64,000 bases of DNA from Acetobacter garciniae (GCF_017377735.1 NZ_JAFVMH010000003.1:267498-331497), one strand, 5' to 3'. Shown: positions 50,783 through 60,278, numbered from the stretch's first letter. Program-made: numbers and translations. Notes: generated by a model from the letters alone, not told the origin.

Positions 50783-51895
50783 ATGTCCGGATCCCTGACC
50801 GGCAATGCGGGAGTGACCCAGGCACTCCTGCCCATGCTCGGTGCGTATGATACCGCCGAACTGGTCTATTTCGTGCGCAACCTCAAGCTCGCGCAAACAT
50901 TCCTGCTCGACAACTTCTTTCCCAATATCGTGGAATCCGATGCTGTCGAGGTCGCGATCGACGTCGATGTCGGTAAGCGCCGCATGGCGCCATTCTGCTC
51001 GCCCCTCGTTGAAGGCAAGCTGGTGGAAAGCCGTATGTGGGAAACCAACCTGTTCAAGCCGGCCTATATCAAGGACCTGCGCAACCCCGATCTGCTCAAG
51101 CCGGTCCGGCGTAACATCGGCGAGCGGCTGATGGGGGGCATGAGCCCGGCTGAGCGGCTGGAGGCCAATCTCGCATGGGAAATGGCCGATCAGGTCGACA
51201 TGATCAATCGCCGGCTGGAATGGATGGCCGCATCCGCTCTGGTGAGCGGCAGCGTCACCATCAAAGGTGAGGGCTATCCCACGACCGTCGTGGACTTCCG
51301 GCGTGACCCGGCATTGACCGTCGCCCTGACTGGCACGGCCCAGTGGGGGCAGGCTGGCGTGTATCCGTCCGACTACCTGACCGAATGGGCAGCGCTGGTC
51401 GTGCAGAAATCGGGTGCGGCACCGCTGGATATCATCTTCACCAACTCCCCTTGGAACGCCTTCAAAAGCGATATCAAGGTGCTCAATGCCATTATCTGGC
51501 CGGGCAAGGTCGGCGGGTCCGACGTGCAGCTCGGCGGCAAGATGGATCGCGGTGCGATCTTCATGGGCACGTGGGGGCAGTTCCGTCTGTGGCTCTATAA
51601 CGACTGGTATGTGGATCCGGATACCGACACGGAAGAGCCCATGATCCCGGACGGCACTGTCGTCATGACCGGGCCGGATATGGAAGGCGTGCGTGGTTTC
51701 GGTCTCATTCTCGACCCGGCTTTCGCCTATGGCGCTTTGGCCTACGCGCCCAAGCTCTGGTACAAGGAAAATCCGGCCATGATCAACCTGCTGACACAGT
51801 CGGCCCCGATCGTGATTCCGTCACGGGTCAACGCGTCTTTTGCTGCAACTGTCATGGCGGCCGGGGCTGATGTCCCCGGGCCGACGGGGACCTGA
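50783..51895 (+). CDS. major capsid protein (lambda gpE-like)
   Basis: 370 residues. LAQTFLLDNFFPNIVESDAVEVAIDVDVGKRRMAPFCSPLVEGKLVE, FKPAYIKDLRNPDLLKPV, RRLEWMAASALVSGSVTIKGEGYPTTVVDFRRD and MVLGPD-like EEPMIPDGTVVMTGPDMEGVRGFGLILD follow the gpE family in the HK97 fold group. Confidence 0.94.
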   Translation: MSGSLTGNAGVTQALLPMLGAYDTAELVYFVRNLKLAQTFLLDNFFPNIVESDAVEVAIDVDVGKRRMAPFCSPLVEGKLVESRMWETNLFKPAYIKDLRNPDLLKPVRRNIGERLMGGMSPAERLEANLAWEMADQVDMINRRLEWMAASALVSGSVTIKGEGYPTTVVDFRRDPALTVALTGTAQWGQAGVYPSDYLTEWAALVVQKSGAAPLDIIFTNSPWNAFKSDIKVLNAIIWPGKVGGSDVQLGGKMDRGAIFMGTWGQFRLWLYNDWYVDPDTDTEEPMIPDGTVVMTGPDMEGVRGFGLILDPAFAYGALAYAPKLWYKENPAMINLLTQSAPIVIPSRVNASFAATVMAAGADVPGPTGT

Positions 51896-51898
51896 TCC

Positions 51899-52135
51899 AT
51901 GGCTGAAGAAACCACAAGCGTAATCACCAAGCGCCCGATCTACGACCAGATCGGGCGCATGCCCAAGCCGGTGGGCACGCTGCTCAAGGTGTCCCCGGCG
52001 CTTGCCGCCTTCTGGATCAAGCGCGGCATTGCCCGCGCGGCTGAACCGGGGGAAAAGGGCAATCCCGATACCCTGTCCCTGGCTACCATGCGTCCGGCGC
52101 CGGATATGACGGCTCCGCCCGCAACGCCGTCCTGA
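51899..52135 (+). CDS. small head protein of unknown function
   Basis: 78 residues: SVITKRPIYDQIGRMPKPVGTLLKVSPALAAFWIKRGIARAAEPGEKGN. Lies in the place of lambda gpFI (a DNA-packaging helper) but I see no clear similarity. Confidence 0.5.
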   Translation: MAEETTSVITKRPIYDQIGRMPKPVGTLLKVSPALAAFWIKRGIARAAEPGEKGNPDTLSLATMRPAPDMTAPPATPS

Positions 52136-52137
52136 CC

Positions 52138-52542
52138 ATGACCGGCCCCATGGACTGGGACCGCCTGGTGCTGGGGCCGTGCCAGGCCGTGTTTGGTGAA
52201 AGCGTGCAGTGGCTGCAGGGCGGGAGTTCAGCAGCCATCACGCTCACCGGCATTTTCGACAATGGGTGGAAACCCATGGATGTCGAAATCGTGGATGGCA
52301 TCACCCCATCCCATGTCGTCAGCGCCGACGCCCGGCTGGGCGTGCAGCTCTCGCAGTTCGCAACTCAGCCTGCCCAGGGCGATATTTTCATCATTCGTGG
52401 TTCCAGATGGATCGTGCGCGAAGTCATGGATGACAGCCATGGCGGCGCGGATATCCTGCTGAACAAGGCTGACAAGATCAATGACCCTCTACCGGGCTCA
52501 ACTGCGCGACAAAGTGGCTGGTCTGCTCCGCCTGACTACTGA
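52138..52542 (+). CDS. head-tail attachment protein (gpFII-like)
   Basis: 134 residues: AVFGESVQWLQGGSSAAITLTGIFDNGW, VVSADARLGVQLSQFATQPAQGDIFIIRGSRWIVREVMDDSHGGADILLNK resembles the gpFII/head-tail joining fold. Overlaps the next gene by 62 bp. Confidence 0.65.
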   Translation: MTGPMDWDRLVLGPCQAVFGESVQWLQGGSSAAITLTGIFDNGWKPMDVEIVDGITPSHVVSADARLGVQLSQFATQPAQGDIFIIRGSRWIVREVMDDSHGGADILLNKADKINDPLPGSTARQSGWSAPPDY

Positions 52543-52993
52543 AGCCCAGGACAATGTTTTCACCTGTGCTGACTACCCGCTGACGCCGGATAAACTCCCC
52601 GCCATTTTTGTAACCGTTCCGTCCGAACAGGCACAAAGCAACGGGCGAGGCACGCCGGACTATACGCGGACTGTTGATCTCGAAGTGACTGCCAAAGTCA
52701 GCGGCGGCAACCCGGAGGTCGTCCAGGGCCAGCTCGACCGGATAGCCGAGCAGATCGAAATGTCCGTCATGTGCAGTGCTGATATCATGTCCATGGTTCA
52801 GCAGGTTTCGCGCATCGACACCGAACAGCAGATGAAGGCGGACAGCGCCGACTATCTGGGCGCGTTGCGACTGACCTTTGGCATGGAATACACGCAGGAA
52901 TATCCCATTTCCGGCGTGCCGCTTACCCAGATCTCTGGCGATCTCACCGGCACCATCGCAGCCGGGTTCGTAGCCAACCTCTCCCAGGAATAA
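52481..52993 (+). CDS. tail terminator/completion-like protein
   Basis: 170 residues: LYRAQLRDKVAGLLRLTTEAQDNVFTCADYPLTPDKLPAIFVTVPSEQA and YTRTVDLEVTAKVSGGNPEVVQGQLDRIAEQIEMSVM, the alpha/beta layout of tail terminators such as lambda gpU. Position between head-tail attachment and sheath genes fits this role. Confidence 0.6.
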   Translation: MTLYRAQLRDKVAGLLRLTTEAQDNVFTCADYPLTPDKLPAIFVTVPSEQAQSNGRGTPDYTRTVDLEVTAKVSGGNPEVVQGQLDRIAEQIEMSVMCSADIMSMVQQVSRIDTEQQMKADSADYLGALRLTFGMEYTQEYPISGVPLTQISGDLTGTIAAGFVANLSQE

Positions 52994-52997
52994 TCTC

Positions 52998-53198
52998 ATG
53001 TTTGTCAAACCAGCGTCGGGCCGTTCGGTCCGGTGGCCGGGGACGCTGCGCCTGCTGGATACAGCCGGGGCCACCGTTCCCGCGACCGCATTCTGGCTGC
53101 GCGCCCTGTCCCGCGGCGATGTTCTCGAAGTCAGCCCGCCACAGGCCTTGTCCCCGGCGGCTGAAAAATTCACGGCCCCGGAAGGGAAAAGCGCATGA
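52998..53198 (+). CDS. DUF2635 Mu-tail protein
   Basis: 66 residues: MFVKPASGRSVRWPGTLRLL...VPATAFWLRALSRGDVLEV matches DUF2635, always just upstream of the Mu-type sheath gene. Function unknown. Confidence 0.82.
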   Translation: MFVKPASGRSVRWPGTLRLLDTAGATVPATAFWLRALSRGDVLEVSPPQALSPAAEKFTAPEGKSA

Positions 53199-54676
53199 GC
53201 GGCAGCATTACCGTCCCGGGCTATTCCGACAGCAACCGGGTCCCGGGTTTTTACCTCAACCTCGATAACAGCGCCGCCAACACCGCCAGTGCCGCGCGGC
53301 GGATCCTGATTGTCGGGCAGATGCTCGCGAAAGGGACCGCAACGGCCGGGGTCGCTACAATCTCCGGTGGCGTAAGCGATGCCATTGCCAAATACGGGGC
53401 AGGTTCGCAGTGTGCCCGCATGGTGCAGGACTACCGCACCATCGACAGCACGGGTGAGGTCTGGGTGCTCCCCCTGGCTGATGATGCCGCAGCTGCTGCA
53501 GCATCGGGCACCTTTACCCTGACTGGCACCGCCACAGCCGCTGGCACGCTGCCCCTCTACGTGGGCGACCAGCTTGTGCCTGTCGGCGTCTCTGTGGGCG
53601 ATACCGCCAGCGTGGTCGCCGCCAACGTTGTTCTGGCGGCCCAGAACCTGAGCATGCTGCTCGTGGGCGTTACAGCTGCCGAAGGTGTCGTGACCGTCAC
53701 CGCCCTCAACAAAGGGCTTGCCGGGAACGATATCCAGCTTGGTGTTGCCCTGCTGGGCACGGCGGGTGGCCAGGCGGTCCCCAGCGGCCTGACTGTGGCA
53801 GTCGCCCAGATGAAAGGCGGCACACAGAACCCGACCGCTCTGCCCACGGCTTTGGCCAATCTGGGCACGCGCGTGTACGACCTGTACGCCCATCCCTATA
53901 CCGATACGGCAAGCCTGACCGCGTTCAAGAACCTGTTCGACAACACGATCGGCAACTGGTCGCCCATGATCCAGCGATACGGGCACCACATCACGGCCTT
54001 CCGTGGCACGTATGGGGCTGCGACCACCTTCGGCCTGGCGCAGAACGACCCGCACGGGACCGTCATGCCCATTTCCGACAGTCCCTCCTGCCCCATGACC
54101 TGGGCAGCCCAGCTTGCGGCGGTCACAGCCGTGTCAATGCGGACCAACCCCGCACTGCCGGTGCGTGGCCTGGCGCTGACCGTTCTGCCCCCGACCGATG
54201 CGGGCCGCTTCGAGTTCGATGAACGCAACAGCTTCCTGCATGACGGCCTGTCCACCTTTACGGTCGATGACAGCGATACGGTGCTGACCGAACGGCTGGT
54301 TACGACCTACCAGACCAACACCGCCGGCGTGGCCGATGACAGCTATCTGGACATCGAAACCCTGCTGACGGCCCAGGTCTGCATGCAGGACATGCTGACC
54401 TATCTCGCCTCCCAGTATCCGCGCACCATTCTGGTGGCCGATGGCAGCAAGATCCCGGCCGGGGCGCAGGCGACAACGGCCCAGCTTGTCGGAAAGTCGG
54501 CCGTGGCACGGTACCGCTGGCAGGCGACCCAGCTCTGGGTCCAGAACCCCGATACGTTCGCGGCCAACATCGTGGCCGAAAACGCCGGCAATGGCGTCGT
54601 CAAGCTGCTGCTGCCCTACGACTTCGCCAACCAGCTCTGGGTGATTGCGGGCAACGTCCTGTTCACCAAGTCCTGA
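53195..54676 (+). CDS. contractile tail sheath protein (Mu gpL-like)
   Basis: 493 residues. ITVPGYSDSNRVPGFYLNLDNSAANTASAARRILIVGQML at the N-terminus is typical, followed by AVPSGLTVAVAQMKGG, YDLYAHPYTDTASLTAFKNLFDN, RYGHHITAFRGTYG and LVTTYQTNTAGVADDSYLDIETLLTAQ. It shows that this phage has a contractile, myovirus-type tail. Start overlaps the DUF2635 stop. Confidence 0.93.
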   Translation: MSGSITVPGYSDSNRVPGFYLNLDNSAANTASAARRILIVGQMLAKGTATAGVATISGGVSDAIAKYGAGSQCARMVQDYRTIDSTGEVWVLPLADDAAAAAASGTFTLTGTATAAGTLPLYVGDQLVPVGVSVGDTASVVAANVVLAAQNLSMLLVGVTAAEGVVTVTALNKGLAGNDIQLGVALLGTAGGQAVPSGLTVAVAQMKGGTQNPTALPTALANLGTRVYDLYAHPYTDTASLTAFKNLFDNTIGNWSPMIQRYGHHITAFRGTYGAATTFGLAQNDPHGTVMPISDSPSCPMTWAAQLAAVTAVSMRTNPALPVRGLALTVLPPTDAGRFEFDERNSFLHDGLSTFTVDDSDTVLTERLVTTYQTNTAGVADDSYLDIETLLTAQVCMQDMLTYLASQYPRTILVADGSKIPAGAQATTAQLVGKSAVARYRWQATQLWVQNPDTFAANIVAENAGNGVVKLLLPYDFANQLWVIAGNVLFTKS

Positions 54677-54689
54677 CGGAGGATAACAC

Positions 54690-55067
54690 ATGTCAACATA
54701 TCGTGGTCCTCTGGCAGGCACCGCCTCCCTTACCATCAATGGGGAGGCATGGAGCGTGGTGGGCGAACTACAGTGGCAGGCAGCAGGCGACGTCAACGAA
54801 ACCCTCAAAGGCCAGAGCACGGTCGAGGGGTTCCAGTCCATGCCGGGCCAGGGCTTCATACAGGTCAGCCTGCGTGACCGGCGCGACAAGAAGGTCAGCG
54901 ACTTTCAGGGGGCGTCCGGCCTGACGATTATTGCCGTTCTGGCGAATGGGAAGATCATCACCGTGGTTGATGGCTGGCAGGTCGAACAGATCAATACCAA
55001 CACCCAGGAAGGCACGTTCGAACTCAAGGTTGAGAGCGACACAGTCACAGAGGATACGGCATCGTGA
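54690..55067 (+). CDS. tail tube protein (Mu gpM-like)
   Basis: 125 residues: YRGPLAGTASLTINGEAWSVVGELQWQAAGDVNETLKGQSTVEGFQSMPGQGFIQVSLRDRRDKKVSDFQGASGLTIIAVLANGKIITVVDGWQVEQ is the Mu-type tube pattern. GGAGG upstream. Directly after the sheath gene as in Mu. Confidence 0.88.
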   Translation: MSTYRGPLAGTASLTINGEAWSVVGELQWQAAGDVNETLKGQSTVEGFQSMPGQGFIQVSLRDRRDKKVSDFQGASGLTIIAVLANGKIITVVDGWQVEQINTNTQEGTFELKVESDTVTEDTAS

Positions 55068-55723
55068 ATACCCTGAGCGATTCTGATGTCCTCGCGGCCG
55101 TATCCGAGCCCGAAACCGGCGAGCAGCCGGCAGAGGGTGTCTTCACCCTTGATACGCCCATCACGACCAAGGATGGCCGCGAGTGGCAGACCCTGAGCCT
55201 GCGCGAACCGTGTGTGTTCCATTGCCTGCAGGCCGCCAAGGTCATTGGAAAAAAGCCCAGCCTGGAAAGCGTGTATGACAGCCAGATCGATATGGTTATC
55301 CGTATCTCGGGCTGGCCCAAGGTCGCGGTCGATCAGCTGGGCACCACCATTCTCGATTCCGCCGTCGCCTATGTGAGCGCGTTCGAGGATGAGGCCCGGC
55401 GCAACCCCGATGATGAGCCTGAATGCCCGCCATCGCTTGTGCTGGTGCTCAGTCCCCCGGTGGAAGCAGTCAACTCGACCTTTGCCGATATGACCCTGCG
55501 CGAGCCGGTTGTGGCAGAGCGCCGACGCTTCAAGGCGACCGAGGGGCGCGGCAGTGTCGCGGATTTCCTGCAGGCCGAAATCGATCTCGTCTGCGCTGTC
55601 AGCACATGGCCGCTGGCTGCCGTGCTCAAGATGCCGATCAGCCGGTTCGCAAAGGCGGCCGATTACCTGACCGGTTTTTTTACGACTGGCCGTCGAACTG
55701 GGAGCCCCTTCCAGCCGACCTGA
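55064..55723 (+). CDS. tail assembly chaperone (Mu gp41-like), zero-frame product
   Basis: 219 residues with an internal duplication: EWQTLSLREPCVFHCLQAAKV...DSQIDMVIRISGWPKVAVDQLGTTILDSAVAYVSAF and DMTLREPVVAERRRFKA...QAEIDLVCAVSTWPLAAVLKMPISRFAKAADYLTGFF are two copies of the gp41-type domain, which normally occurs once. The end passes over a T TTT TTT slippery run at 55675-55681, after which it reads only 14 more residues. Confidence 0.8.
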   Translation: MNTLSDSDVLAAVSEPETGEQPAEGVFTLDTPITTKDGREWQTLSLREPCVFHCLQAAKVIGKKPSLESVYDSQIDMVIRISGWPKVAVDQLGTTILDSAVAYVSAFEDEARRNPDDEPECPPSLVLVLSPPVEAVNSTFADMTLREPVVAERRRFKATEGRGSVADFLQAEIDLVCAVSTWPLAAVLKMPISRFAKAADYLTGFFTTGRRTGSPFQPT

Positions 55724-55857
55724 TGGCCTTTTTCTCAGGCTGGTCGCTGTCCGAGGTCGAAAACCTCAACGGACAGCAGCTGCTCTACTGGGTCGCACAG
55801 GCGAACCGGATAGCGGAACGAAAACGCAGGGACGCCAAAAATGGCCGCAGCGGTTAA
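55064..55857 (+). CDS. tail assembly chaperone, -1 frameshift product
   Basis: A slip of one base back on T TTT TTT (55675-55681) moves the ribosome into a frame that continues as FFYDWPSNWEPLPADLMAFFSGWSLSEVENLNGQQLLYWVAQANRIAERKRR to 55857, giving a product of about 264 residues. The extension has the usual character of the second chaperone partner (gp42, gpT or E' in other phages) and has no convincing start of its own. It overlaps the tape-measure start by 17 bp. Confidence 0.75.
55675..55681 (+). promoter_or_regulatory. T7 slippery site for -1 ribosomal frameshift
   Basis: In the zero frame the codons are GGT TTT TTT, so the heptamer T TTT TTT fits X XXY YYZ exactly. The -1 frame is open for 58 more codons with tail-chaperone-like sequence. 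Confidence 0.75.
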
Positions 55858-57799
55858 AATCCCGATTACCGCGATCGACCGCGCCAGCATGACGCTGGAC
55901 AAGGTCAACGGCCGCATTGCGTCCCTGCAGGCACTTATTCGTAACGCGGGTCGGTCGCTTTCCCGGTTTTTCAACCTGACGGGCGTGTCATCCATGCGTA
56001 AAGGCATGGGCGACCTTTCCAGGACCACGCTGGACACGTTCCGTTCGGTCGGCCGACTTGTGCCAGAAATGGGGGCGCTGACCAGCGCTGCCTCGGTCGC
56101 CGGGGTCTATCGGCTGGCAAGTGCATGGGCACATGTCGGTACCAACCTGCGCACGTCGTCGCGCAGTATCGGCATGGATGTCGGCCGACATATGGCCCTG
56201 CGCAACGCGGCAGAACTGTCCGGCGGATCCGCCGATGCCATGAGTGGGGCGTTGAGCCAGCTTTCCGCTTTGAAGTGGGAAATTCCCAATGGATATGCAC
56301 CCGAAGCGGCTGCGCAATTTCAGGCGCTTGGGATCAGCATGGAAGAGCTGAAAAAATCTTCTCCAGAGCAATTGTTTGAGCATCTCGCCCAGAAAATTCG
56401 AGGCATTAAAAATCCTGCTGCGCAGACAATCGCATCTATGAAAATTTTTGAGCAAAATGGGCAAGGGCTGATTACCATTTTCCAGCAGTCCGCACAGGAG
56501 TTTCAGAACAACATCCGCCTGGCCCAGCGCTACGGGGTGATGAACGACAAGGGCGCAGATGCCGCAGCCCGCATGCAGAATGCCCAGCGCCAGCTTACCC
56601 TGGCTGTTGAGGGCTTCGGCTACAGCGTGGCGGAGGCGGTTGAGCCCGCTATTACCCCGGTTCTTCAGCAGATGGCTGAATGGATCGCGGCCAACCGGGA
56701 ATGGATCGCGCAGGATATCGCAGGGTATGTGCGCCAGCTCGCAGGATGGCTGAGAAACGGCGGGTGGGAGAAAATCAAACGCGCTGTCCTGGGAATCGGT
56801 GACAGCATCAGCGAGGTTGTGGATAAGCTGGGCGGGTGGCAATCAGCAGCGAAAGATGCCGTCATAGCCTTGGGTGTGCTATGGGCAGCTCCAGTTCTAG
56901 CTGGTGTGGCCTCTCTTGCTGGAGGGCTCGTCGGAATTGGTAGGGCAATCGGCGTGATCGCGGCAAGTCGGTCCAGATTGAGCACTGTCCTGGCTCTCTT
57001 TTCTGCCTATCAGGCCCTCAAGAATGCCAATGAGAACGGTGTTTCGCCTCAGCAGCAGAAACAAAACCGTGACTGGATCATGGATCTTCCAGGCATGAAA
57101 ACGCTGGCAGCTCCTTATGCGTGGGCTTATCGAACACTTTACGGGCAGGACCCAGATGATCTGATAACGCCACAGCAGGATATGCAGCGCGGTTCCACCC
57201 TGATGGCTGGCTTGAGGCGTGACAATACGCTGGGTCTTAACGAAAATGCCATCCGGGGCGTGACCGCAGCGGGTATAGCAGAATCCCATCTCTACCAGTC
57301 AGCTAAAAATCCATTCTCTTCGGCGCGGGGCGCATACCAGTTTATTCGTTCCACACGTGATCAGATCATGGCGGAACAAGGTGTGGATGTCTGGCAGGCG
57401 GATGTCGATGGGCAAACCAAGGCGGCTCTTCGGTATTATCAGCAGCATAACCCTGCGCAGTTTTCGCGCTTCGCCAGAGCCTCTTCCCCAGATGCAGCAA
57501 TGGCGATGTTCACACGGGATTTCCTGCGACCTGGGGATGGGGAGGACGGTGATCTCAAGCGGGGGGGTGCTTTTCTGAGAAACTATGACCAGACATCAGC
57601 CCCGGCAGCAATTATGCCCGCATCCATGCCCGCCCAGTCCGACGCTGAGCCTGGTCGTATGCAACTGGACGTGCATGTCCGCACCCAGGGGCCCCCTGGC
57701 ACATCGGTCAAGACAGCCAGTGCCAGCCCTAACCTCAAGGTGGCGTCTGTCACCCAGCACCGGGCCATGGATCCGGCCAATACTGCGATAGGGAACTGA
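55841..57799 (+). CDS. tail tape measure protein with C-terminal lysozyme-like domain
   Basis: 652 residues. N-terminal helical tape-measure region (DRASMTLDKVNGRIASLQALIRNAGRSLSRFF), two hydrophobic stretches near residues 340-390 (DAVIALGVLWAAPVLAGVASLAGGLVGIG), and from about residue 468 a transglycosylase-like domain: AAGIAESHLYQSAKNPFSSARGAYQFIRSTRDQIMAEQGVDVWQADVDGQTKAALRYYQQHNP. The domain could open peptidoglycan during DNA injection. Length sets a short tail compared with phages having 1000-residue tape measures. Confidence 0.88.
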   Translation: MAAAVKIPITAIDRASMTLDKVNGRIASLQALIRNAGRSLSRFFNLTGVSSMRKGMGDLSRTTLDTFRSVGRLVPEMGALTSAASVAGVYRLASAWAHVGTNLRTSSRSIGMDVGRHMALRNAAELSGGSADAMSGALSQLSALKWEIPNGYAPEAAAQFQALGISMEELKKSSPEQLFEHLAQKIRGIKNPAAQTIASMKIFEQNGQGLITIFQQSAQEFQNNIRLAQRYGVMNDKGADAAARMQNAQRQLTLAVEGFGYSVAEAVEPAITPVLQQMAEWIAANREWIAQDIAGYVRQLAGWLRNGGWEKIKRAVLGIGDSISEVVDKLGGWQSAAKDAVIALGVLWAAPVLAGVASLAGGLVGIGRAIGVIAASRSRLSTVLALFSAYQALKNANENGVSPQQQKQNRDWIMDLPGMKTLAAPYAWAYRTLYGQDPDDLITPQQDMQRGSTLMAGLRRDNTLGLNENAIRGVTAAGIAESHLYQSAKNPFSSARGAYQFIRSTRDQIMAEQGVDVWQADVDGQTKAALRYYQQHNPAQFSRFARASSPDAAMAMFTRDFLRPGDGEDGDLKRGGAFLRNYDQTSAPAAIMPASMPAQSDAEPGRMQLDVHVRTQGPPGTSVKTASASPNLKVASVTQHRAMDPANTAIGN

Positions 57800-57804
57800 A
57801 CCAC

Positions 57805-59103
57805 ATGTCCGGAGCGCTGCTGAACACGGCCCTGGAGTATCTGCAGTGCTCGTTCCGGGGTGTGCCCTTTGTCGTATTGGGCAGCGGGGGTGAGAACGGC
57901 CGTAAGCAGGCCATTCATCGTTACGCATATCGTGACGGTGTCTGGGTGGAGGACATGGGCAAGCGCGAGCGGATTTACCATATCCGGGGCTTTGTGTCCG
58001 GGCCTACAGCGGCAATCCAGCGCGATCAGTTGGTCAATGCCACTGAAACCGCGGGGCCTGGCTTGCTGATCCACCCCACAATCGGGGCGATCCGAGCGGC
58101 ATGTGTCAATTTTTCCTGGGCCGAGCCCGATGGTATTACCGGCCGCATCGATGTCACGTTCGACTTTATCGAGCAGAAAGACCTGCTCGGCACAGTGGTC
58201 AAGCTGGCGCTCGATGCGGCTGTTGCGGCTGCGGGCGTCGTGGTGCAGGAACTGGCGGGGACCAGCTATTCCAGCACGGCAACAAGTGCGTTGGCTGCGG
58301 GCGAGCCTGCCGTGGCCGCCGCCCAGGCGGTGGCGACCACTTGGGGCGACCTGGCTTATTCTGCGATCCGGTCGCCGCGGGTCATGGCGTCCGCCATCGC
58401 CACCTTGCCTGGGAACAACGGCCGCTACGCGGCGGGCAATTCGGGTAGTGTTGACGAAACTTCTACCGTTTCCTCGGTGCTTATAGCCTTGTCTGCCGCG
58501 CGTGCCGGGGTGGACGCCGCCATAACTGATCTTGGGACGGGCACCAGCACTTCTGCCATAGCAGACGCAGTCCTGCAGGTTCCTGAACTGTTGCGCACCG
58601 CTGTGGTGGACCCCGGGGCTCAAATCGCGGTTCTGCTACCGCTGGTGGCGTTTTCGGTCGATAGCAGTAGCACACTGGCCCCGATCGGCGCCGATATTTC
58701 GACAGCCCAATCGGCAACGGCGGCGATGTGCCGCCAGATGGCACTGGCCTCCCTCTCCATGGCTTGCGCAGACTGGCAGCCTACCTCATCGCAGGAGGCC
58801 GAGGCGCTACGCATGACCATGGCGGGTCTGCTGGATACTGCTGCGACACAGGCGGCCGACGCCGGTCTGTCCGATATCTGGAAGGCCCTGCGCGATCTGC
58901 GCTTTCAGGTCACGGCCGATCTTGCGGCCCGCGCCAGTCAGTTGCCGGCGCAGATTACCATCCAGCGTAACGCCCCCCTGCCTGCGCTTCTGCTGGGGCA
59001 GCAGCTCTATGCAGACGGGTCGAGGGCCGATGACCTGATCCGCCGCGCCGATCCAATCCATCCGGCGTTCATGCCCGTCAGTTTCGAGGCCCTGTCCTCC
59101 TGA
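57805..59103 (+). CDS. DNA circularisation/tail protein (Mu gpN-like)
   Basis: 432 residues. LEYLQCSFRGVPFVVLGSGGENGRKQAIHRYAYRDGVWVEDMGKRERIYHIRGFVSG is the DNA circularisation N-terminal domain; the rest is Ala-rich helical, ending in NAPLPALLLGQQLYADGSRADDLIRRADPIHPAFMP. A baseplate hub component in Mu. Confidence 0.88.
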   Translation: MSGALLNTALEYLQCSFRGVPFVVLGSGGENGRKQAIHRYAYRDGVWVEDMGKRERIYHIRGFVSGPTAAIQRDQLVNATETAGPGLLIHPTIGAIRAACVNFSWAEPDGITGRIDVTFDFIEQKDLLGTVVKLALDAAVAAAGVVVQELAGTSYSSTATSALAAGEPAVAAAQAVATTWGDLAYSAIRSPRVMASAIATLPGNNGRYAAGNSGSVDETSTVSSVLIALSAARAGVDAAITDLGTGTSTSAIADAVLQVPELLRTAVVDPGAQIAVLLPLVAFSVDSSSTLAPIGADISTAQSATAAMCRQMALASLSMACADWQPTSSQEAEALRMTMAGLLDTAATQAADAGLSDIWKALRDLRFQVTADLAARASQLPAQITIQRNAPLPALLLGQQLYADGSRADDLIRRADPIHPAFMPVSFEALSS

Positions 59104-59120
59104 TCTGAACTGGAACAATC

Positions 59121-60278
59121 TTGAGCATCATCAGCACGCTGTCCCAGGCCTTGGGCTATGATGGGACCACGGCTGAATCCGCCACGATCTATGTCGGTGG
59201 TTTCAGCATTACAGGGTGGGAGCGCATATCCATCCGCATCGGGGTCGAGATCATGCCCTGGGCGGCCATGTTCGAAACCACGAAATGGCAGCCAACAACC
59301 ACGGATGGCTACACGATTTCGATCAACCCGGGGGACAGTTGCCGGATCCAGATCGGCTCCGACCAGGTTCTGACCGGCTACGTGCAGAGCATCAGCGAGG
59401 AGGTCGGGCCTGACGAACATATCCTGCGTGTGGTCGTCACGTCCAAATCGATCGACGCCACGGAATGTTCGGCCGAATTCTCGACCTACCAGATGAACAA
59501 CACGACGGTTCTGGCGATTGCGCAGCAGGTTTGCAAACCGTTCGGCATTACCGTCAATTCAGTGGGTGGGGCGGGCAGTACGCCCATTCAACAGTTCTCG
59601 GTTATTCTGACCGAGACTGCCTACGAGGTGATCGAGCGCGCCACGCGCCTGGCAGGCTGCCTGTTCTACGACCAGCCAGACGGCTCCATTCTGCTGGCGC
59701 CAGTCAGCACGGTGTCGGTAGGGGCTCTGATACAGGGCCAGAACGTGGAGCGCGCCCGTTTCATGCGCTCCATGAACGGTCGGTTTTCCTCCATACAGGC
59801 CATTTTGCAGACGACTGCCGTGCTGTTCGAGGCGCCCCAGGACGGAAACAAACAGGCGCAGGAAATGCAGGCCCTGACAGCACCGGGGCAGGCCAGTGCG
59901 AGCGACCCGGGCGTTACGCGCCACCGTCCCTTGCTGGTGCCCGTGGAAACGGGCGATGCGGACTACAAAATTGCTGCCCAGCGCGTGCAATGGGAGGTAG
60001 CCCGGCGCTATGGCCGGTCGATGCCGCTGGAACTGACCTGCGATAGCTGGCGCGACAGCAATGGCAGGCTTTGGCAGCCCAACACGCTCAGCGCGACGTA
60101 TCTGCCCAAGCTTGGTGTCACACTCACCTTGCTGATCGCGGAAGTCGAGTTCGTGCAAGGCATGGACGGCACGCACGCCAATATCATCGCCATGCCGCCC
60201 GAAGCATTCAAGCCACAACCTCTCGTGCTGCCTATGGCGCAGAACGAGGGCGTGGCGGCCGCCACCCGGAATAGCTGA
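59121..60278 (+). CDS. baseplate hub protein (Mu gpP/gp44-like)
   Basis: 385 residues, TTG start at 59121. IYVGGFSITGWERISIRIGVEIMPWAAMFETTKW, SCRIQIGSDQVLTGYVQSISEEVGPDEHILRVVVTSKSIDATECSAEF and GRSMPLELTCDSWRDSNGRLWQPNTLSATYLPKLGV follow the gp44 / late control gpD pattern. Confidence 0.88.
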   Translation: MSIISTLSQALGYDGTTAESATIYVGGFSITGWERISIRIGVEIMPWAAMFETTKWQPTTTDGYTISINPGDSCRIQIGSDQVLTGYVQSISEEVGPDEHILRVVVTSKSIDATECSAEFSTYQMNNTTVLAIAQQVCKPFGITVNSVGGAGSTPIQQFSVILTETAYEVIERATRLAGCLFYDQPDGSILLAPVSTVSVGALIQGQNVERARFMRSMNGRFSSIQAILQTTAVLFEAPQDGNKQAQEMQALTAPGQASASDPGVTRHRPLLVPVETGDADYKIAAQRVQWEVARRYGRSMPLELTCDSWRDSNGRLWQPNTLSATYLPKLGVTLTLLIAEVEFVQGMDGTHANIIAMPPEAFKPQPLVLPMAQNEGVAAATRNS

